A stretch of 64,000 nucleotides of DNA, taken from contig CAZFLK010000002.1 of the NCBI GenBank assembly GCA_964519245.1, positions 47,452 to 111,451 of the forward strand, written 5' to 3'. This DNA is from JAYPEY01 sp964519245 (GTDB taxonomy: Bacteria > Verrucomicrobiota > Verrucomicrobiia > Limisphaerales > JAYPEY01). The notes under the pieces were generated by a model. The model was not told the origin of the DNA, ran no database searches, and saw only the letters and a program-made list of their open reading frames with translations. The translations under genes and the position numbers were made by a program. Positions 28,905-39,754 of this stretch are shown here, in pieces. The number at the start of each line of letters is the position of its first letter. The stretch's first letter is position 1.

Positions 28905-28949
28905 CTAAGCTAGCCAGGGGTCGGTTCTGGAGTTGTTCGGATCCCGGAC

Positions 28950-30425
<1,476 letters not shown>

Positions 30426-30443
30426 GGCGTCAGGCCGTTGGGT

Positions 30444-31049
30444 TCAAGAGATTTGAAAAGGGGACAATGCGTTGGTTGTCAGGAGGAAGTGTATAGCCGG
30501 TGGGGCGAGAGTCCCTCGAGCCCAAACTGAAATCCCGGAGGGATGAAAGCGGCGCGTGGGAGCGGCTGGGCTGCGGTTGTAACGCAGGGTATGGGGAATG
30601 CCGGAGGCGCAGGGCGTTCGGAAGCTTCTGGCGCTCCTTCGGAGCTTCGATATGGGCTCGAGAGACTCTCGCCCCACCGGCTTTTTCGCTTCCTTCGGAT
30701 GTCGTGCAGGCACGATAATTTCCTGCGGGCCGGCGGGATTGATCGGCAGAGGCACTAATCCCAAGAAATGAGTCTCCGAAAGCAATCCGCCGAGCATCCC
30801 GGAGACCACACCCATCACTAGTGAGATTGTAAGGGACTTTCTTCTCATGCAATAACCCACGATGGATGCAACAGTAACCGACATCAGGAAAAACATCGCA
30901 ATTGGGAGTATGTCTACTCCGATATAATTCAGATTGATGTGCCGGACTGCAAAGATGGCGAAGCAGAGTGCGGCGCCGAATCCGGAAGCAGGGCTGTTGG
31001 TTACCCACAGATTCTCTCGATGTAGTCCCGGTTCAGCGTTTTCTTCCAT
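30444..31049 (-). CDS. small multi-pass membrane protein whose C-terminus reads through a repeat element
   Basis: 201 residues. After a soluble start (MEENAEPGLHRENLWVTNSP) there are three or four hydrophobic segments: GFGAALCFAIFAV, VDILPIAMFFLMSVTVASIV, LTISLVMGVVSGMLGGLL and a weaker one. From about residue 124 (KKPVGRESLEP) onward the codons come from the 184-bp inverted-repeat element at 30497-30680, so the original stop was probably lost to the insertion. The gene lies between the two members of pair C with gaps of 8 and 18 bp, so it is co-transcribed. The family is not recognised. Confidence 0.6.
   Translation of the reverse strand: MEENAEPGLHRENLWVTNSPASGFGAALCFAIFAVRHINLNYIGVDILPIAMFFLMSVTVASIVGYCMRRKSLTISLVMGVVSGMLGGLLSETHFLGLVPLPINPAGPQEIIVPARHPKEAKKPVGRESLEPISKLRRSARSFRTPCASGIPHTLRYNRSPAAPTRRFHPSGISVWARGTLAPPAIHFLLTTNALSPFQIS
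30497..30680. repeat. 184-bp MITE-like element with 27-bp terminal inverted repeats
   Basis: Left arm 30497-30523 and right arm 30654-30680 are inverted copies differing at one of 27 positions; both begin CCGGTGGGGCGAGAGT when read inward. Inside there are smaller palindromes such as ATCCC/GGGAT near 30532. No transposase is encoded. The size and terminal symmetry fit a non-autonomous miniature element. It lies in the 3' part of the small membrane protein gene. Confidence 0.75.
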
Positions 31050-31057
31050 GATGTGTC

Positions 31058-34000
31058 TCAATCCACATACAAGAACTCGTTCGAATTCAGGAGCACGTGG
31101 CAGAAGTCGACGAGGGCTGATTGTTTGGCCTGGGCCAGGCTGGGTTTGGGTGGGACGGGGGGCTTGATGTGGTTGCCGGCGCTGGAGGCGTCGGCGTAGA
31201 AGTCCTGGCCGTCCTCGAGCTTCCAATAGCCGACGGTGTCCATTCTGGGGGCGTCCTTGTAGAGCGTGAGGGCGGCGCGATTGAGCGCGCGGTTGGAGAG
31301 GCGGACCTCGGCGATGGCGCCGTCCCAGCGGTGCGTCTGCGAGCCGGCGCGACCGCCGATCCAGAGGGGGAGCTTGCTGGCGTAGTGTTGGTTCTTCGCG
31401 TGCGGGACGAAGGCGGCGGTGAGCCTGGCCTTCGGATCGGAAAGGTCCTTGAGATAGAAGGTCGTGCCGCCGTCGGACAGGTCGTCGAGATCCACGGACA
31501 CGGCGACGTAGTAAGGCTTGTTCAGTTCGGGCCGCAGGTTCGAGGCGATGACCTCATAGCCGTGGTCGCCCTTCGCCTTGTCGCCGATGAGCTGGAGGAT
31601 GAGGTTGCGCGGTTGGTAGCCGGACTTGGCGCTGGTGACGCCGAGGGACCAACCGCGGCTCTTGGAGTTGGCGTTCCATTGGGAAACGATCGTTCGCACG
31701 GTCGCGTCGGGATACATGGAGTCCAGTTGGATAATTGCCTCGACGGTGAAGTCGCCGGTGGGCAGGGAGGCGCTGTGGGGGACTTCGAGGATGGACTGCG
31801 AGCTGCCGGGTTTCAGCAGGGCTGCGGTTCCATCCACCTTGTCGATCTTGGTGGTGCGCGCGGCCTTGGCCGGCTCGGGCTGGGCGCTGACGATGCTGTC
31901 CGACTGCGCGCTGATGAAGGCGAGGGCGGCGTCGCGTTCGGCCTCTGTGACCGGGCGTCCGAAAGCCAGCTCGTAGGCGGCCTCGACGCGCCGGGCGGGA
32001 TTCGTGTGTTCCTTTTCCAGGCGTTTGGCCATGGCGGTCGCGCGTTTCATTGCCCAGTCGCCGTTGATCATCAGCAGGGATTGGGTGGCGGTGGTGGTGA
32101 CGTTGCGTTTCGGGGAGCTGGAAAGGCCGTCGGTCAGGTCGAAGGCGCCGAGCATCTTGTCGGGCTTGTTGCGGTAGACCTTGACGTAGAGCGAGCGTCG
32201 TTTGGCGTCCCCGGAGACGCTGGCGCCGCCGAGCTTGAGATCGAGTTCACCGGAGGCGGCCAGCATGGCGTCGCGGATCTGCTCGGCTTCGAGGCGGCTC
32301 GTGTTCATGCGCCAAAGCCAGCGGTTGGAAGGGTCCTTCATGCGGGCGATCCCGGGAGCTTCGCGCAGGGCGGTCTGACGATAGGCGGCCGAATGCAGGA
32401 TGAGGCGGTCCAGTTCCTTGATGCTCCAGCCCTTTTCGATGAAGGTCGATGCCAGCCAGTCGAGCAGTTGGGGGTGGGTGGGTTTCTCGCCGAGTTTGCC
32501 GAAGTCGTTGGCCGAGGCGGCGATGCCGCGGCCGAAGCGCTGCTGCCAAATGCGGTTGACGATGACGCGTGCGGTGAGCGGGTTGTCGGGGCTGGCGATC
32601 CAGTTGGCCAGGGCGGTGCGGCGGCCGGTGGACTTGATATTGGGGATCGGTTCGATCTTGGGCTTTGCGCCGCCGAGGACCTCGAATACGCGCGGTTCGA
32701 AGCTCTGCTTGCTTCGGGACCCGCGAATCTTGACGACGGGCGGCTGGAAGGACGCGTCGCGGACGGTCATGGCGACCGGAAGCGGCTTTGGCTTGGTCTT
32801 CTCCAGTTCCTTCAACTGTTTCTGCAATGCGTCCCATTTCTTTTTCTCGTCGCCCTTGATGCGGCTGGAGATCCTTTCCCACGCCTTGAGGACCTGGCGA
32901 TGGACCAGGTAGTTCAGCTGACGGTCATAGGTGTTCTGTTCCTCGTAGGACTTGCGGACGCTTTTCTGCACTTCCTCGGGGAAAATCTTCGTGGCCGATT
33001 CCCGGGCCGCGTCCCGGTGCTTCTTCTCGATGGCGGCAATCTGGTCGAGAATGGGTTTCGCCTTGGCCTTCCACGCCTTCAAGTCGTTCGCGTGTCGCGC
33101 CTTTTGTTGCGGGGTTCCGACGGGTTCGTCGATGGTCCAGATGGCGGGAGCCAGGAAGGCCTGGAGGCTGTAGTAGTCCGAGCGCGGCATGGGGTCGAAC
33201 TTGTGGTCGTGGCAACGCGCGCACCCGACGCTCATGGCGAGAAAGACCTCACCGGTGACGTCGGTCATTTCGGCCATGATCTCCTCCCGTTGGGTTTCGG
33301 CGTCGCGTTGGTTCCATTCATAGATGCCGTGGCGGAGAAATCCCGTGCCGATGACGGCATCGGGATCGTCCGGGGCAATCTCATCGCCGGCGATCTGTTC
33401 CTTGATGAATCGATCGAAAGGTTTGTCCTCGTTGAAGCTCCGGACGACATAGTCGCGATAGCGCCAGGCATGCGGGCGATAATCGTCCGCGCGGTATCCG
33501 TCGGACTCGGCGTAGCGCACGACGTCCAGCCAATGGCGGCCCCAGCGTTCGCCGTATTGCGGGCTGTCCAGCAGGCGTTCGACGAGGTTGGAGTAGGCGT
33601 TCGTGGATTTGTCTGCCAGGAAGGTCGCGATGTCGGCGGGCGAGGGCGGCAGTCCGGTCAGGTCGAAGTAGAGTCGGCGAATGAGTTGTCGGCGGGCGGC
33701 GGGCGGAGCGGGAGAAAGGCCCTCTGACTTGAGTTTGGCGAGGAGGAAGCGATCGATCTCGTTGCGGCTCCAGTTGTCGTTCTGGATGGTCGGGGGCTGG
33801 GGTTTGGCGATGGGTTGGAAGGACCACCACTGCCGATCCTCCTCGGTGACCTTGGAAAGGTTTCCGGGTTTGGCTGCGGATCCGGGCCAGGGCGCGCCCT
33901 GGGCGATCCATTTTTCGAGCAGTTTGATGTCGCGTTCGGGCAGCGCTTGTTTGGGCGGCATCTTCAAGTCTTCGTCCGCGTGCGAAACGGCGAGCATGAG

Positions 34001-34285
34001 GAGGGAATCCTGCGGGTTTCCGGGCGTGACTGCCGGACCGTTGCCGCCGCCGATCAGCAGGCCGGCCCGGGAGTCGAGGCGCAAGTCGCCCTTCTGTTTT
34101 TCCGAGCCGTGGCATTCGTAGCAATGCTTGGCGAGCAAGGGGCGGATCTTTTGTTCGAAGAAACGCATGTTGGCCGCGGCGTCGGAGGCGGCTGCCTCAT
34201 CTGAGGAGCTGACCGCCAGCAGGGCGCTCAGGCACGCAATGCGCGCGGCGACTCTGGTCAGCTTTTCAATTTGTCGTGCGATCAT
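31058..34285 (-). CDS. PSD1-DUF1549-DUF1553 protein with C-terminal LamG-like domain (pair C)
   Basis: 1075 residues. A signal peptide is followed by the planctomycete-type cytochrome domain PSD1 with the heme motif CYECHG (about residue 55) and DEDLKMPPKQALPERDIKLL. DUF1549 has GERWGRHWLDVVRYAESDGY and CARCHDHKFDPMPRSDYYSL, and DUF1553 has RVIVNRIWQQRFGRGIAASA. A concanavalin/LamG-like sandwich is inserted at about 840-1000 (DFTVEAIIQLDSMYPDATVR, PLWIGGRAGSQTHRWDGAIA) before the family C-terminus SNEFLYVD. The sandwich suggests carbohydrate or surface binding. It heads the pair C group; the 335-bp gap to the divergent pair D should hold its promoter. Confidence 0.9.
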   Translation of the reverse strand: MIARQIEKLTRVAARIACLSALLAVSSSDEAAASDAAANMRFFEQKIRPLLAKHCYECHGSEKQKGDLRLDSRAGLLIGGGNGPAVTPGNPQDSLLMLAVSHADEDLKMPPKQALPERDIKLLEKWIAQGAPWPGSAAKPGNLSKVTEEDRQWWSFQPIAKPQPPTIQNDNWSRNEIDRFLLAKLKSEGLSPAPPAARRQLIRRLYFDLTGLPPSPADIATFLADKSTNAYSNLVERLLDSPQYGERWGRHWLDVVRYAESDGYRADDYRPHAWRYRDYVVRSFNEDKPFDRFIKEQIAGDEIAPDDPDAVIGTGFLRHGIYEWNQRDAETQREEIMAEMTDVTGEVFLAMSVGCARCHDHKFDPMPRSDYYSLQAFLAPAIWTIDEPVGTPQQKARHANDLKAWKAKAKPILDQIAAIEKKHRDAARESATKIFPEEVQKSVRKSYEEQNTYDRQLNYLVHRQVLKAWERISSRIKGDEKKKWDALQKQLKELEKTKPKPLPVAMTVRDASFQPPVVKIRGSRSKQSFEPRVFEVLGGAKPKIEPIPNIKSTGRRTALANWIASPDNPLTARVIVNRIWQQRFGRGIAASANDFGKLGEKPTHPQLLDWLASTFIEKGWSIKELDRLILHSAAYRQTALREAPGIARMKDPSNRWLWRMNTSRLEAEQIRDAMLAASGELDLKLGGASVSGDAKRRSLYVKVYRNKPDKMLGAFDLTDGLSSSPKRNVTTTATQSLLMINGDWAMKRATAMAKRLEKEHTNPARRVEAAYELAFGRPVTEAERDAALAFISAQSDSIVSAQPEPAKAARTTKIDKVDGTAALLKPGSSQSILEVPHSASLPTGDFTVEAIIQLDSMYPDATVRTIVSQWNANSKSRGWSLGVTSAKSGYQPRNLILQLIGDKAKGDHGYEVIASNLRPELNKPYYVAVSVDLDDLSDGGTTFYLKDLSDPKARLTAAFVPHAKNQHYASKLPLWIGGRAGSQTHRWDGAIAEVRLSNRALNRAALTLYKDAPRMDTVGYWKLEDGQDFYADASSAGNHIKPPVPPKPSLAQAKQSALVDFCHVLLNSNEFLYVD

Positions 34286-34620
34286 GTCAAACCAACTAGG
34301 ACGGCCCCGGGTGGGGCGGCATTCGGTATTCGATCAATCTTTGGCAAGATGACGGCTCAAAAGGAACCAGACAATGCTGGAATAAAGTGGGTTTGTCAGA
34401 TCCCAGTTTGAATGGCATTTCCCCTATTTTGTCAAAAGTGATGTCCAGATTAGTTTGCCCGGAGCGTCAAAGAATCGTATGACGTCGGTTTTGGATGGCT
34501 TGTGATTCCCGGGTTGTCCGGGATCGCGGCGTTTGATAAGGTGACGTATGATAGAGTTGAAGTCGTGGTTGCGGGGTTGGTTGGGACCTTGTTTGGCTGC
34601 GGCGCGAACAGCAAAAACCA
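34286..34620. promoter_or_regulatory. gene-free spacer between divergent pairs C and D
   Basis: 335 bp, visibly richer in A+T than its surroundings, between two divergent gene groups. It should therefore hold promoters for both. On the minus strand there is a consensus -35-like TTGACA (34435-34430), but the -10 at 17 bp spacing is poor. On the plus strand a TATGAT near 34546 has only a weak -35. No hairpin, repeat or small gene was found. Confidence 0.4.
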
Positions 34621-36084
34621 TTGATTATGAACAAGTTTCGTCCAGATCACCATGCGCCGCAGGCGCAGGACTACTTTCAAACGCGCCGTCAGTTCCTGAG
34701 CCGCTACGGCACGGGTTTCGGGTTGCTGGGCTTGGCCAGTCTGCTGGAGCCGGACCTGATCAACCCCAACGCCGGCGCCGCCCAGAATTTTTCACCGCTG
34801 GCGGTCAAGAAGCCGCATTTCCAAGCCCGCGCCAAGCGCGTCATCCACATTTTTGCGCAAGGCGCGCCTTCGCAGGTGGACACCTGGGACTACAAGCCGG
34901 ACCTGGTTCGTTATGACGCGGCCCGCGGCGGCGACATGAATGGCAAGCCTTTGCCGGACATTGGCGGCGTCGCCTTTGCCTCGCCGGTTGACTACATGCG
35001 GCGCGGGCAGAGCGGTGTTCCCGTAGCTGAGATCTGGCCGGAGCTGGGGCAGCACATTGATGACATTGCCGTCATCAACTCGATGCACACGGACATTCCC
35101 GCGCACGAGTTTGCCAGCGTGATGATGAACACGGGCTCCGGCCGCCTGGTGAAGCCCAGCATGGGGTCCTGGGTGACCTACGGCCTCGGCAGCGAGAACC
35201 AGAATCTGCCGGGCTTCATCTCGCTGACTCCGGGCGGAGGTCCTCCCGGAGGGTCCGAGAACTGGCGTTCGGCCTTCTTGCCCGGCTCTTACCAGGGCAC
35301 CCACATCAACACCCGCGAGCCGCGTGTCGAACGGCTGATCGAGAACATCAAGAACAACTACATCACGCTGCCCGAGCAGCGTCAGCAACTGGACCTCCTG
35401 CACCAGTTGAACGCGGTGCACAGCCTCAACCTCAAGAAGGAAGAGCAGCTTGAAGCCCGGATCCAGGCCTTTGAACTGGCTTTCAAGATGCAGACGGAAG
35501 CGACCGAGGTCTTTGACATCAGCAAGGAACCGCAGAGCGTCCGGGACATGTATGGCGACAGCGCCCAAGGGCGTCAGATGCTCATCGCGCGTCGTCTGCT
35601 GGAGAAGGGCGTCCGCTTCGTCCAGGCGTGGCATGGCGGCTGGGATCACCACTCCAATCTCGACACCGCCATCCGGAACAAGGCCGGCGAGATCGACAAG
35701 CCGATCGCCGCCTTCATTCAGGACTTGAAGAATCGCGGCATGTTTGAGGAGACGCTCATCATCTGGAGCGGTGAGTTTGGCCGAACTCCGACCCGTCAGT
35801 TGCCGAACGGCAACAACAACTTCGAAGTTCCCGGACGCAATCACAACCACCGAGGCTTCTCGGCCTGGATGGCCGGCGGCGGCGTCAAGGGCGGTCAGCG
35901 TTACGGAGCCACCGACGAGTTCGGCTATCGCGCCGTTTCGGACAAGGTGCACATCCACGATCTCCACGCGACGGTGCTGGCCCTGCTCGGTTTCGATCAC
36001 GAGAAGCTGACGTATCGTTACAACGGCCGCGACTTCCGGTTGACCGATGTCTACGGGAACGTTGTCCGGGATGTGATTGCCTGA
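34621..36084 (+). CDS. DUF1501 family exported protein (pair D)
   Basis: 487 residues (485 if the ATG at 34627 is used). A Tat-type signal (TRRQFLSRYGTGFGLLGLAS) precedes the DUF1501 core: VIHIFAQGAPSQVDTWDYKP, AEIWPELGQHIDDIAVINSM, LIIWSGEFGRTPTRQLPNGN, and AGGGVKGGQRYGATDEFGYR. It is followed 86 bp later by the DUF1553 partner. Here DUF1501 comes first and DUF1553 second, the reverse of pairs A, B and C, which fits a separately assembled or rearranged operon. Confidence 0.91.
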   Translation: MIMNKFRPDHHAPQAQDYFQTRRQFLSRYGTGFGLLGLASLLEPDLINPNAGAAQNFSPLAVKKPHFQARAKRVIHIFAQGAPSQVDTWDYKPDLVRYDAARGGDMNGKPLPDIGGVAFASPVDYMRRGQSGVPVAEIWPELGQHIDDIAVINSMHTDIPAHEFASVMMNTGSGRLVKPSMGSWVTYGLGSENQNLPGFISLTPGGGPPGGSENWRSAFLPGSYQGTHINTREPRVERLIENIKNNYITLPEQRQQLDLLHQLNAVHSLNLKKEEQLEARIQAFELAFKMQTEATEVFDISKEPQSVRDMYGDSAQGRQMLIARRLLEKGVRFVQAWHGGWDHHSNLDTAIRNKAGEIDKPIAAFIQDLKNRGMFEETLIIWSGEFGRTPTRQLPNGNNNFEVPGRNHNHRGFSAWMAGGGVKGGQRYGATDEFGYRAVSDKVHIHDLHATVLALLGFDHEKLTYRYNGRDFRLTDVYGNVVRDVIA

Positions 36085-36170
36085 CGGAAGCTCTTCTTTC
36101 GGCGGCCGGGCGCGTTCGATTGCGTTCGGCCGCCTCTTTGTCTGCTGGTATGAATCAAACAGGATTGCCC

Positions 36171-39100
36171 ATGAAATTCACCGCCACTCCAGCGCTTATG
36201 TCCGCGGCGCTCGCTGCGTCTCTCCTCCTTCCAGCCGCTGCGCGCGCCGCCGCCGATCGCGAGCAACTTGAGTTTTTCGAGAAGAAGATCCGCCCGGTGT
36301 TGGCGGAGCACTGCTACCGCTGCCACAGTGTTGCCGAAGGCAAGAGCCGCGGCGCGCTCACGCTCGACACGCGGGAAGGCACACTTAAGGGCGGCGACCT
36401 CGGGCCCGCCGTCGTGCCGGGCGATCTCGACAAGAGCCTGCTGATCAAGGCCGTGCGCTGGGACGACGAGGACATGCAGATGCCTCCCAAGAACAAATTG
36501 TCCTCGTCCCAGATTGCCGACCTGGAAGCCTGGGTTCGCATGGGCGCGCCGGATCCGCGCGATGGCAAGCTGGTGGTGGCCGATCCCCGCGAGGTCGCGA
36601 AGAAGCACTGGGCCTTCCAACCCGTCAAGCGGCAGCCCGCGCCCGCGCCGGTCAACCCGGCCTGGGAACAAACGGAGATTGATCGCTTTATCAGCCAGGG
36701 GTTGAAGCAGGCCGGCATCGCGCCTTCGGAGAAAGCCGACAAGCGCACCTTGATGCGTCGCGCCTCCTATGATCTGACCGGACTGCCGCCCTCGCCGAGC
36801 GAGTTCGACTCCTTCATGTCCGACACCTCGCCGAATGCCTGGGAGAAGGTCGTCGATCGCCTTCTCAAATCGCCGCACTACGGGGAGCGTTGGGGACGGC
36901 ATTGGTTGGACGTGGCGCGTTACTCGGACACCAAGGGCGATGTCAATGGCCGGGTTGAAGACTTCCGGTATCCCTACGCCTGGACCTATCGCGATTATGT
37001 GATCCGCTCCTTCAACGAGGACAAGCCGTTCGATCAATTCATCCGCGAGCAGTTGGCGGCTGACATCATGCTTGAGCGAGGGCAGGTCCAGACGAACGAC
37101 TTGGCAGCGTTGGGCTTCCTCACGGTCGGCAAGCGTTTCGGCGGCCAGCGCAATGAGATCATCGACGACCGCATTGATGTGGTCAGCAAAGGGTTCCTCG
37201 GTTTGACCGTGGTTTGCGCGCGCTGCCACGATCACAAGTTTGATCCCATTCCCACGGCTGACTACTACGCGTGGCATGGCGTCTTCAACAGCATTCGCGA
37301 CAATTTCGAGGACACGGATCTGCCGCTGTTGGAGCCGGTCAAGGTCACGCCGGAATATCGCGAGTTTGTGTATCAATTGAATCAATTGCACAAGGAATAC
37401 GGCGAGACGCGCTTCAAGGAGGAAGAGCGGCTTCGGAAAGAGGCCCGGGAGAAGGCGGGCGTCTACCTCTACGCCACCTGGGAGGTGGCGCAGCCGACCA
37501 ATACCCTGAACCGCTTCATCTTCGTTGGACAGGAACGTCGGTTGCACAACGGTTTCTTCGATCGTTGGCGGCGTTTTCTGCAGACCCGCAAGGGAGACGA
37601 TCCGGTCTGGGGTCCGTGGAAGGCCTACGCCGCGCTGAAGCCGGAGGATTGGAAGGCGGGCAAAGCCGGCGAATTGAGCGAGAAATATGCGGATACGGAG
37701 GCGGAGAAGCCGATCAACACCCTGATTGCCCGCGCCCTGCGCACCAGTCCGCCCCGAAGCATGCGGGATGTGGGGGCGATCTACAGTCGGTTGCTGGCGG
37801 AAGTGAACACCCAGTGGCAGAACGCGTTGGCGCGCCAGGGCAGCAGAGGTCGCAAGCCGCGGCCATTGGAGGAAAGTCGCGAGCAGATTCGGGAGGCCTT
37901 GTATGGCGAGGATCGCCTGACCCCCTGCAATCCGGATACGAACGCCAGTTTTGGCCTGTTTTCGCAAGGATTTCAGGGGCGCCTGCAGCGCATCAAGGGA
38001 CGCATGGTCGCGCTCAAGATGTCCCATGAAGGCGCTCCCGGGCGGGCCATGATCGTCAAGGACAACGGCAATGGCCGGAATTCCCGCATCTTCATCCGTG
38101 GGGACGCGCGCAATCAGGGCGATGAAGTGCCGCGGCGCTTTTTGGAGGCCTTGTCGGACGACGAGCCGAAGCCCTTCAAGACTGGCAGCGGTCGTTGGGA
38201 CCTGGCCAATGCCATTGCCTCACGCGACAATCCGCTGACTGCGCGGGTCATCGTGAACCGCATCTGGATGCATCATTTTGGCGAGGGGATTGTCCGGACG
38301 CCGAGCGATTTCGGCACGCGCTGTGAACCGCCGTCGCATCCGGAGATGCTGGATTGGTTGGCGACCTGGTTCATGGACAACGGCTGGTCGATCAAGAAGC
38401 TGCACAAGCTGATCATGATGTCCTCGGTCTACCAGTTGACCAGCGAGGAGGATCCGCGCAAGGGGCAGGTCGATCCCGCAAACAAACTGCTCTACCGCTA
38501 CAATGTTCGCCGCCTCGGGTTTGAGGGCATGCGCGACACGCTGTTGGCCATCGGCGGCAAGATTGACCTCGAAATCGGGGGCAAGCCGGTCAATCTGATG
38601 GCCGACCCGTTCCCGACCCGCCGCACGGTCTACGGGATGGTGGATCGTCGGAGCCTGCAGTCGATTTTCAACACCTTCGATTTCGCCAACCCGGACTTGA
38701 GCACGGCGCAGCGTTACCAGACGACGGTGCCGCAGCAGGCGTTGTTCCTGATGAATAATCCCCTGGTGGTGGAGCAGGCCCGCAATCTGACGGCTCGCGG
38801 CGATTTTCGCGGGCGCGTGAATGACGATGAGCGGATCCGTCTGCTCTACAAGCTGATCTACCAGCGTTATCCGAGCGCGCAGGAGCTATCGTTGGCCAAG
38901 CGGTATCTTTCGACCCAGGGCACGCTGGAAATGCAGGCCGCCTTTGAAGACCCGTGGAAGTATGGTGTGGGGCGCTATGACGCGCGGTCGCGCAAGGTTG
39001 TGGGTTTCCAGAAAATGCCCCTGTTCCATGAGGATCAGGAGGCGTGGCATGGAGGCACCCAATTGAAGTACGCCTACCTGAACGCGCAGGGCGGCCATGC

Positions 39101-39557
39101 CGGACTGCCCGGCATCGGGATCATCCGTCGCTGGACCGCACAGGCTGACGGCATCATTCAGGTCACCGGAACGTTGCGGCACACCGAGGAGATTGGCGAC
39201 GGCGTGCGGGGCTACATGGTGTCGAGCCGCGCGGGCATCCTGGGCGCGCCGCAGAACGTCAAGAACAGCGCCAAGGCGATGAATGTCAATCGGTTGCCTG
39301 TCCGCAAGGGCGACACCCTGGATTTCATCGTCGATGGCTTCAAGGTTCCGGGCGCCGACCAGTTCAACTGGGCCCCGGTGGTGACCATGACGGTGGTCAA
39401 CGACGAGAAGCAGCTTCCTCCCGGCAGTTCCACCACCTGGGCTTCGCAACAGATGTTCAGCGGGCCGCGCAAGACGGTTGAAGCGAGGCCTTTGGCGGCA
39501 TGGGAGAAATTTGCGCAGGTGCTCCTGCTGACCAACGAACTCACGTTCTTCAACTGA
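36171..39557 (+). CDS. PSD1-DUF1549-DUF1553 exported protein (pair D)
   Basis: 1128 residues. A signal peptide (TPALMSAALAASLLLPAAAR) is followed by PSD1 with the heme motif CYRCHS at about residue 53 and DEDMQMPPKNKLSSSQIADL, then DUF1549 (GERWGRHWLDVARYSDTKGD; second heme-type motif CARCHDHKFDPIPTADYYAW) and DUF1553 (RVIVNRIWMHHFGEGIVRTP). The last ~150 residues form a beta-rich region (GIIRRWTAQADGIIQVTGTL) before the C-terminus TNELTFFN. The start at 36171 has AGGA at a good distance; the ATG at 36150 has none. A stacked-hairpin terminator follows. Confidence 0.92.
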   Translation: MKFTATPALMSAALAASLLLPAAARAAADREQLEFFEKKIRPVLAEHCYRCHSVAEGKSRGALTLDTREGTLKGGDLGPAVVPGDLDKSLLIKAVRWDDEDMQMPPKNKLSSSQIADLEAWVRMGAPDPRDGKLVVADPREVAKKHWAFQPVKRQPAPAPVNPAWEQTEIDRFISQGLKQAGIAPSEKADKRTLMRRASYDLTGLPPSPSEFDSFMSDTSPNAWEKVVDRLLKSPHYGERWGRHWLDVARYSDTKGDVNGRVEDFRYPYAWTYRDYVIRSFNEDKPFDQFIREQLAADIMLERGQVQTNDLAALGFLTVGKRFGGQRNEIIDDRIDVVSKGFLGLTVVCARCHDHKFDPIPTADYYAWHGVFNSIRDNFEDTDLPLLEPVKVTPEYREFVYQLNQLHKEYGETRFKEEERLRKEAREKAGVYLYATWEVAQPTNTLNRFIFVGQERRLHNGFFDRWRRFLQTRKGDDPVWGPWKAYAALKPEDWKAGKAGELSEKYADTEAEKPINTLIARALRTSPPRSMRDVGAIYSRLLAEVNTQWQNALARQGSRGRKPRPLEESREQIREALYGEDRLTPCNPDTNASFGLFSQGFQGRLQRIKGRMVALKMSHEGAPGRAMIVKDNGNGRNSRIFIRGDARNQGDEVPRRFLEALSDDEPKPFKTGSGRWDLANAIASRDNPLTARVIVNRIWMHHFGEGIVRTPSDFGTRCEPPSHPEMLDWLATWFMDNGWSIKKLHKLIMMSSVYQLTSEEDPRKGQVDPANKLLYRYNVRRLGFEGMRDTLLAIGGKIDLEIGGKPVNLMADPFPTRRTVYGMVDRRSLQSIFNTFDFANPDLSTAQRYQTTVPQQALFLMNNPLVVEQARNLTARGDFRGRVNDDERIRLLYKLIYQRYPSAQELSLAKRYLSTQGTLEMQAAFEDPWKYGVGRYDARSRKVVGFQKMPLFHEDQEAWHGGTQLKYAYLNAQGGHAGLPGIGIIRRWTAQADGIIQVTGTLRHTEEIGDGVRGYMVSSRAGILGAPQNVKNSAKAMNVNRLPVRKGDTLDFIVDGFKVPGADQFNWAPVVTMTVVNDEKQLPPGSSTTWASQQMFSGPRKTVEARPLAAWEKFAQVLLLTNELTFFN

Positions 39558-39560
39558 GCG

Positions 39561-39637
39561 GCGCCGTCTTCGGCGCGCTTGTTGAAAGCCGCTTTCAAGA
39601 GCCGGCGCGTCCATGGGAAGCGCCGGCTCTATTGTTT
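39561..39637 (+). terminator. three successive hairpins after pair D, the last terminator-like
   Basis: GCGCCG/CGGCGC around TCTT (39561-39576), TTGAAAG/CTTTCAA around CCG (39582-39598) and GAGCCGGCGC/GCGCCGGCTC (39599-39608 and 39620-39629). The last is followed by a T-rich TATTGTTT. The strong third stem plus U-rich tail fits intrinsic termination of the pair D transcript. Confidence 0.65.
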
Positions 39638-39754
39638 CGCGTTGAGGCGGCTTGCGCGGGGAGGCGGACGGCGTGACGTTTTCCTTGAATTCGCCCCGCT
39701 CCCTGTCAAATCTCGGGGAACATCATCGAAGAACTGCTTTCGTCTCCTCCAGCC

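Noticed and set aside
28901..28913. Perfect CTAGCT-A-AGCTAG palindrome at the stop of the VWA/GATase-like gene
   Set aside because: A one-base loop cannot form a hairpin terminator; as a 13-bp site it may be chance.
31121..33727. 868-codon plus-strand frame opposite the pair C DUF1553 gene
   Set aside because: Antisense shadow: low-complexity Gly/Val/Asp composition with no domain, whereas the minus strand is a complete family member.
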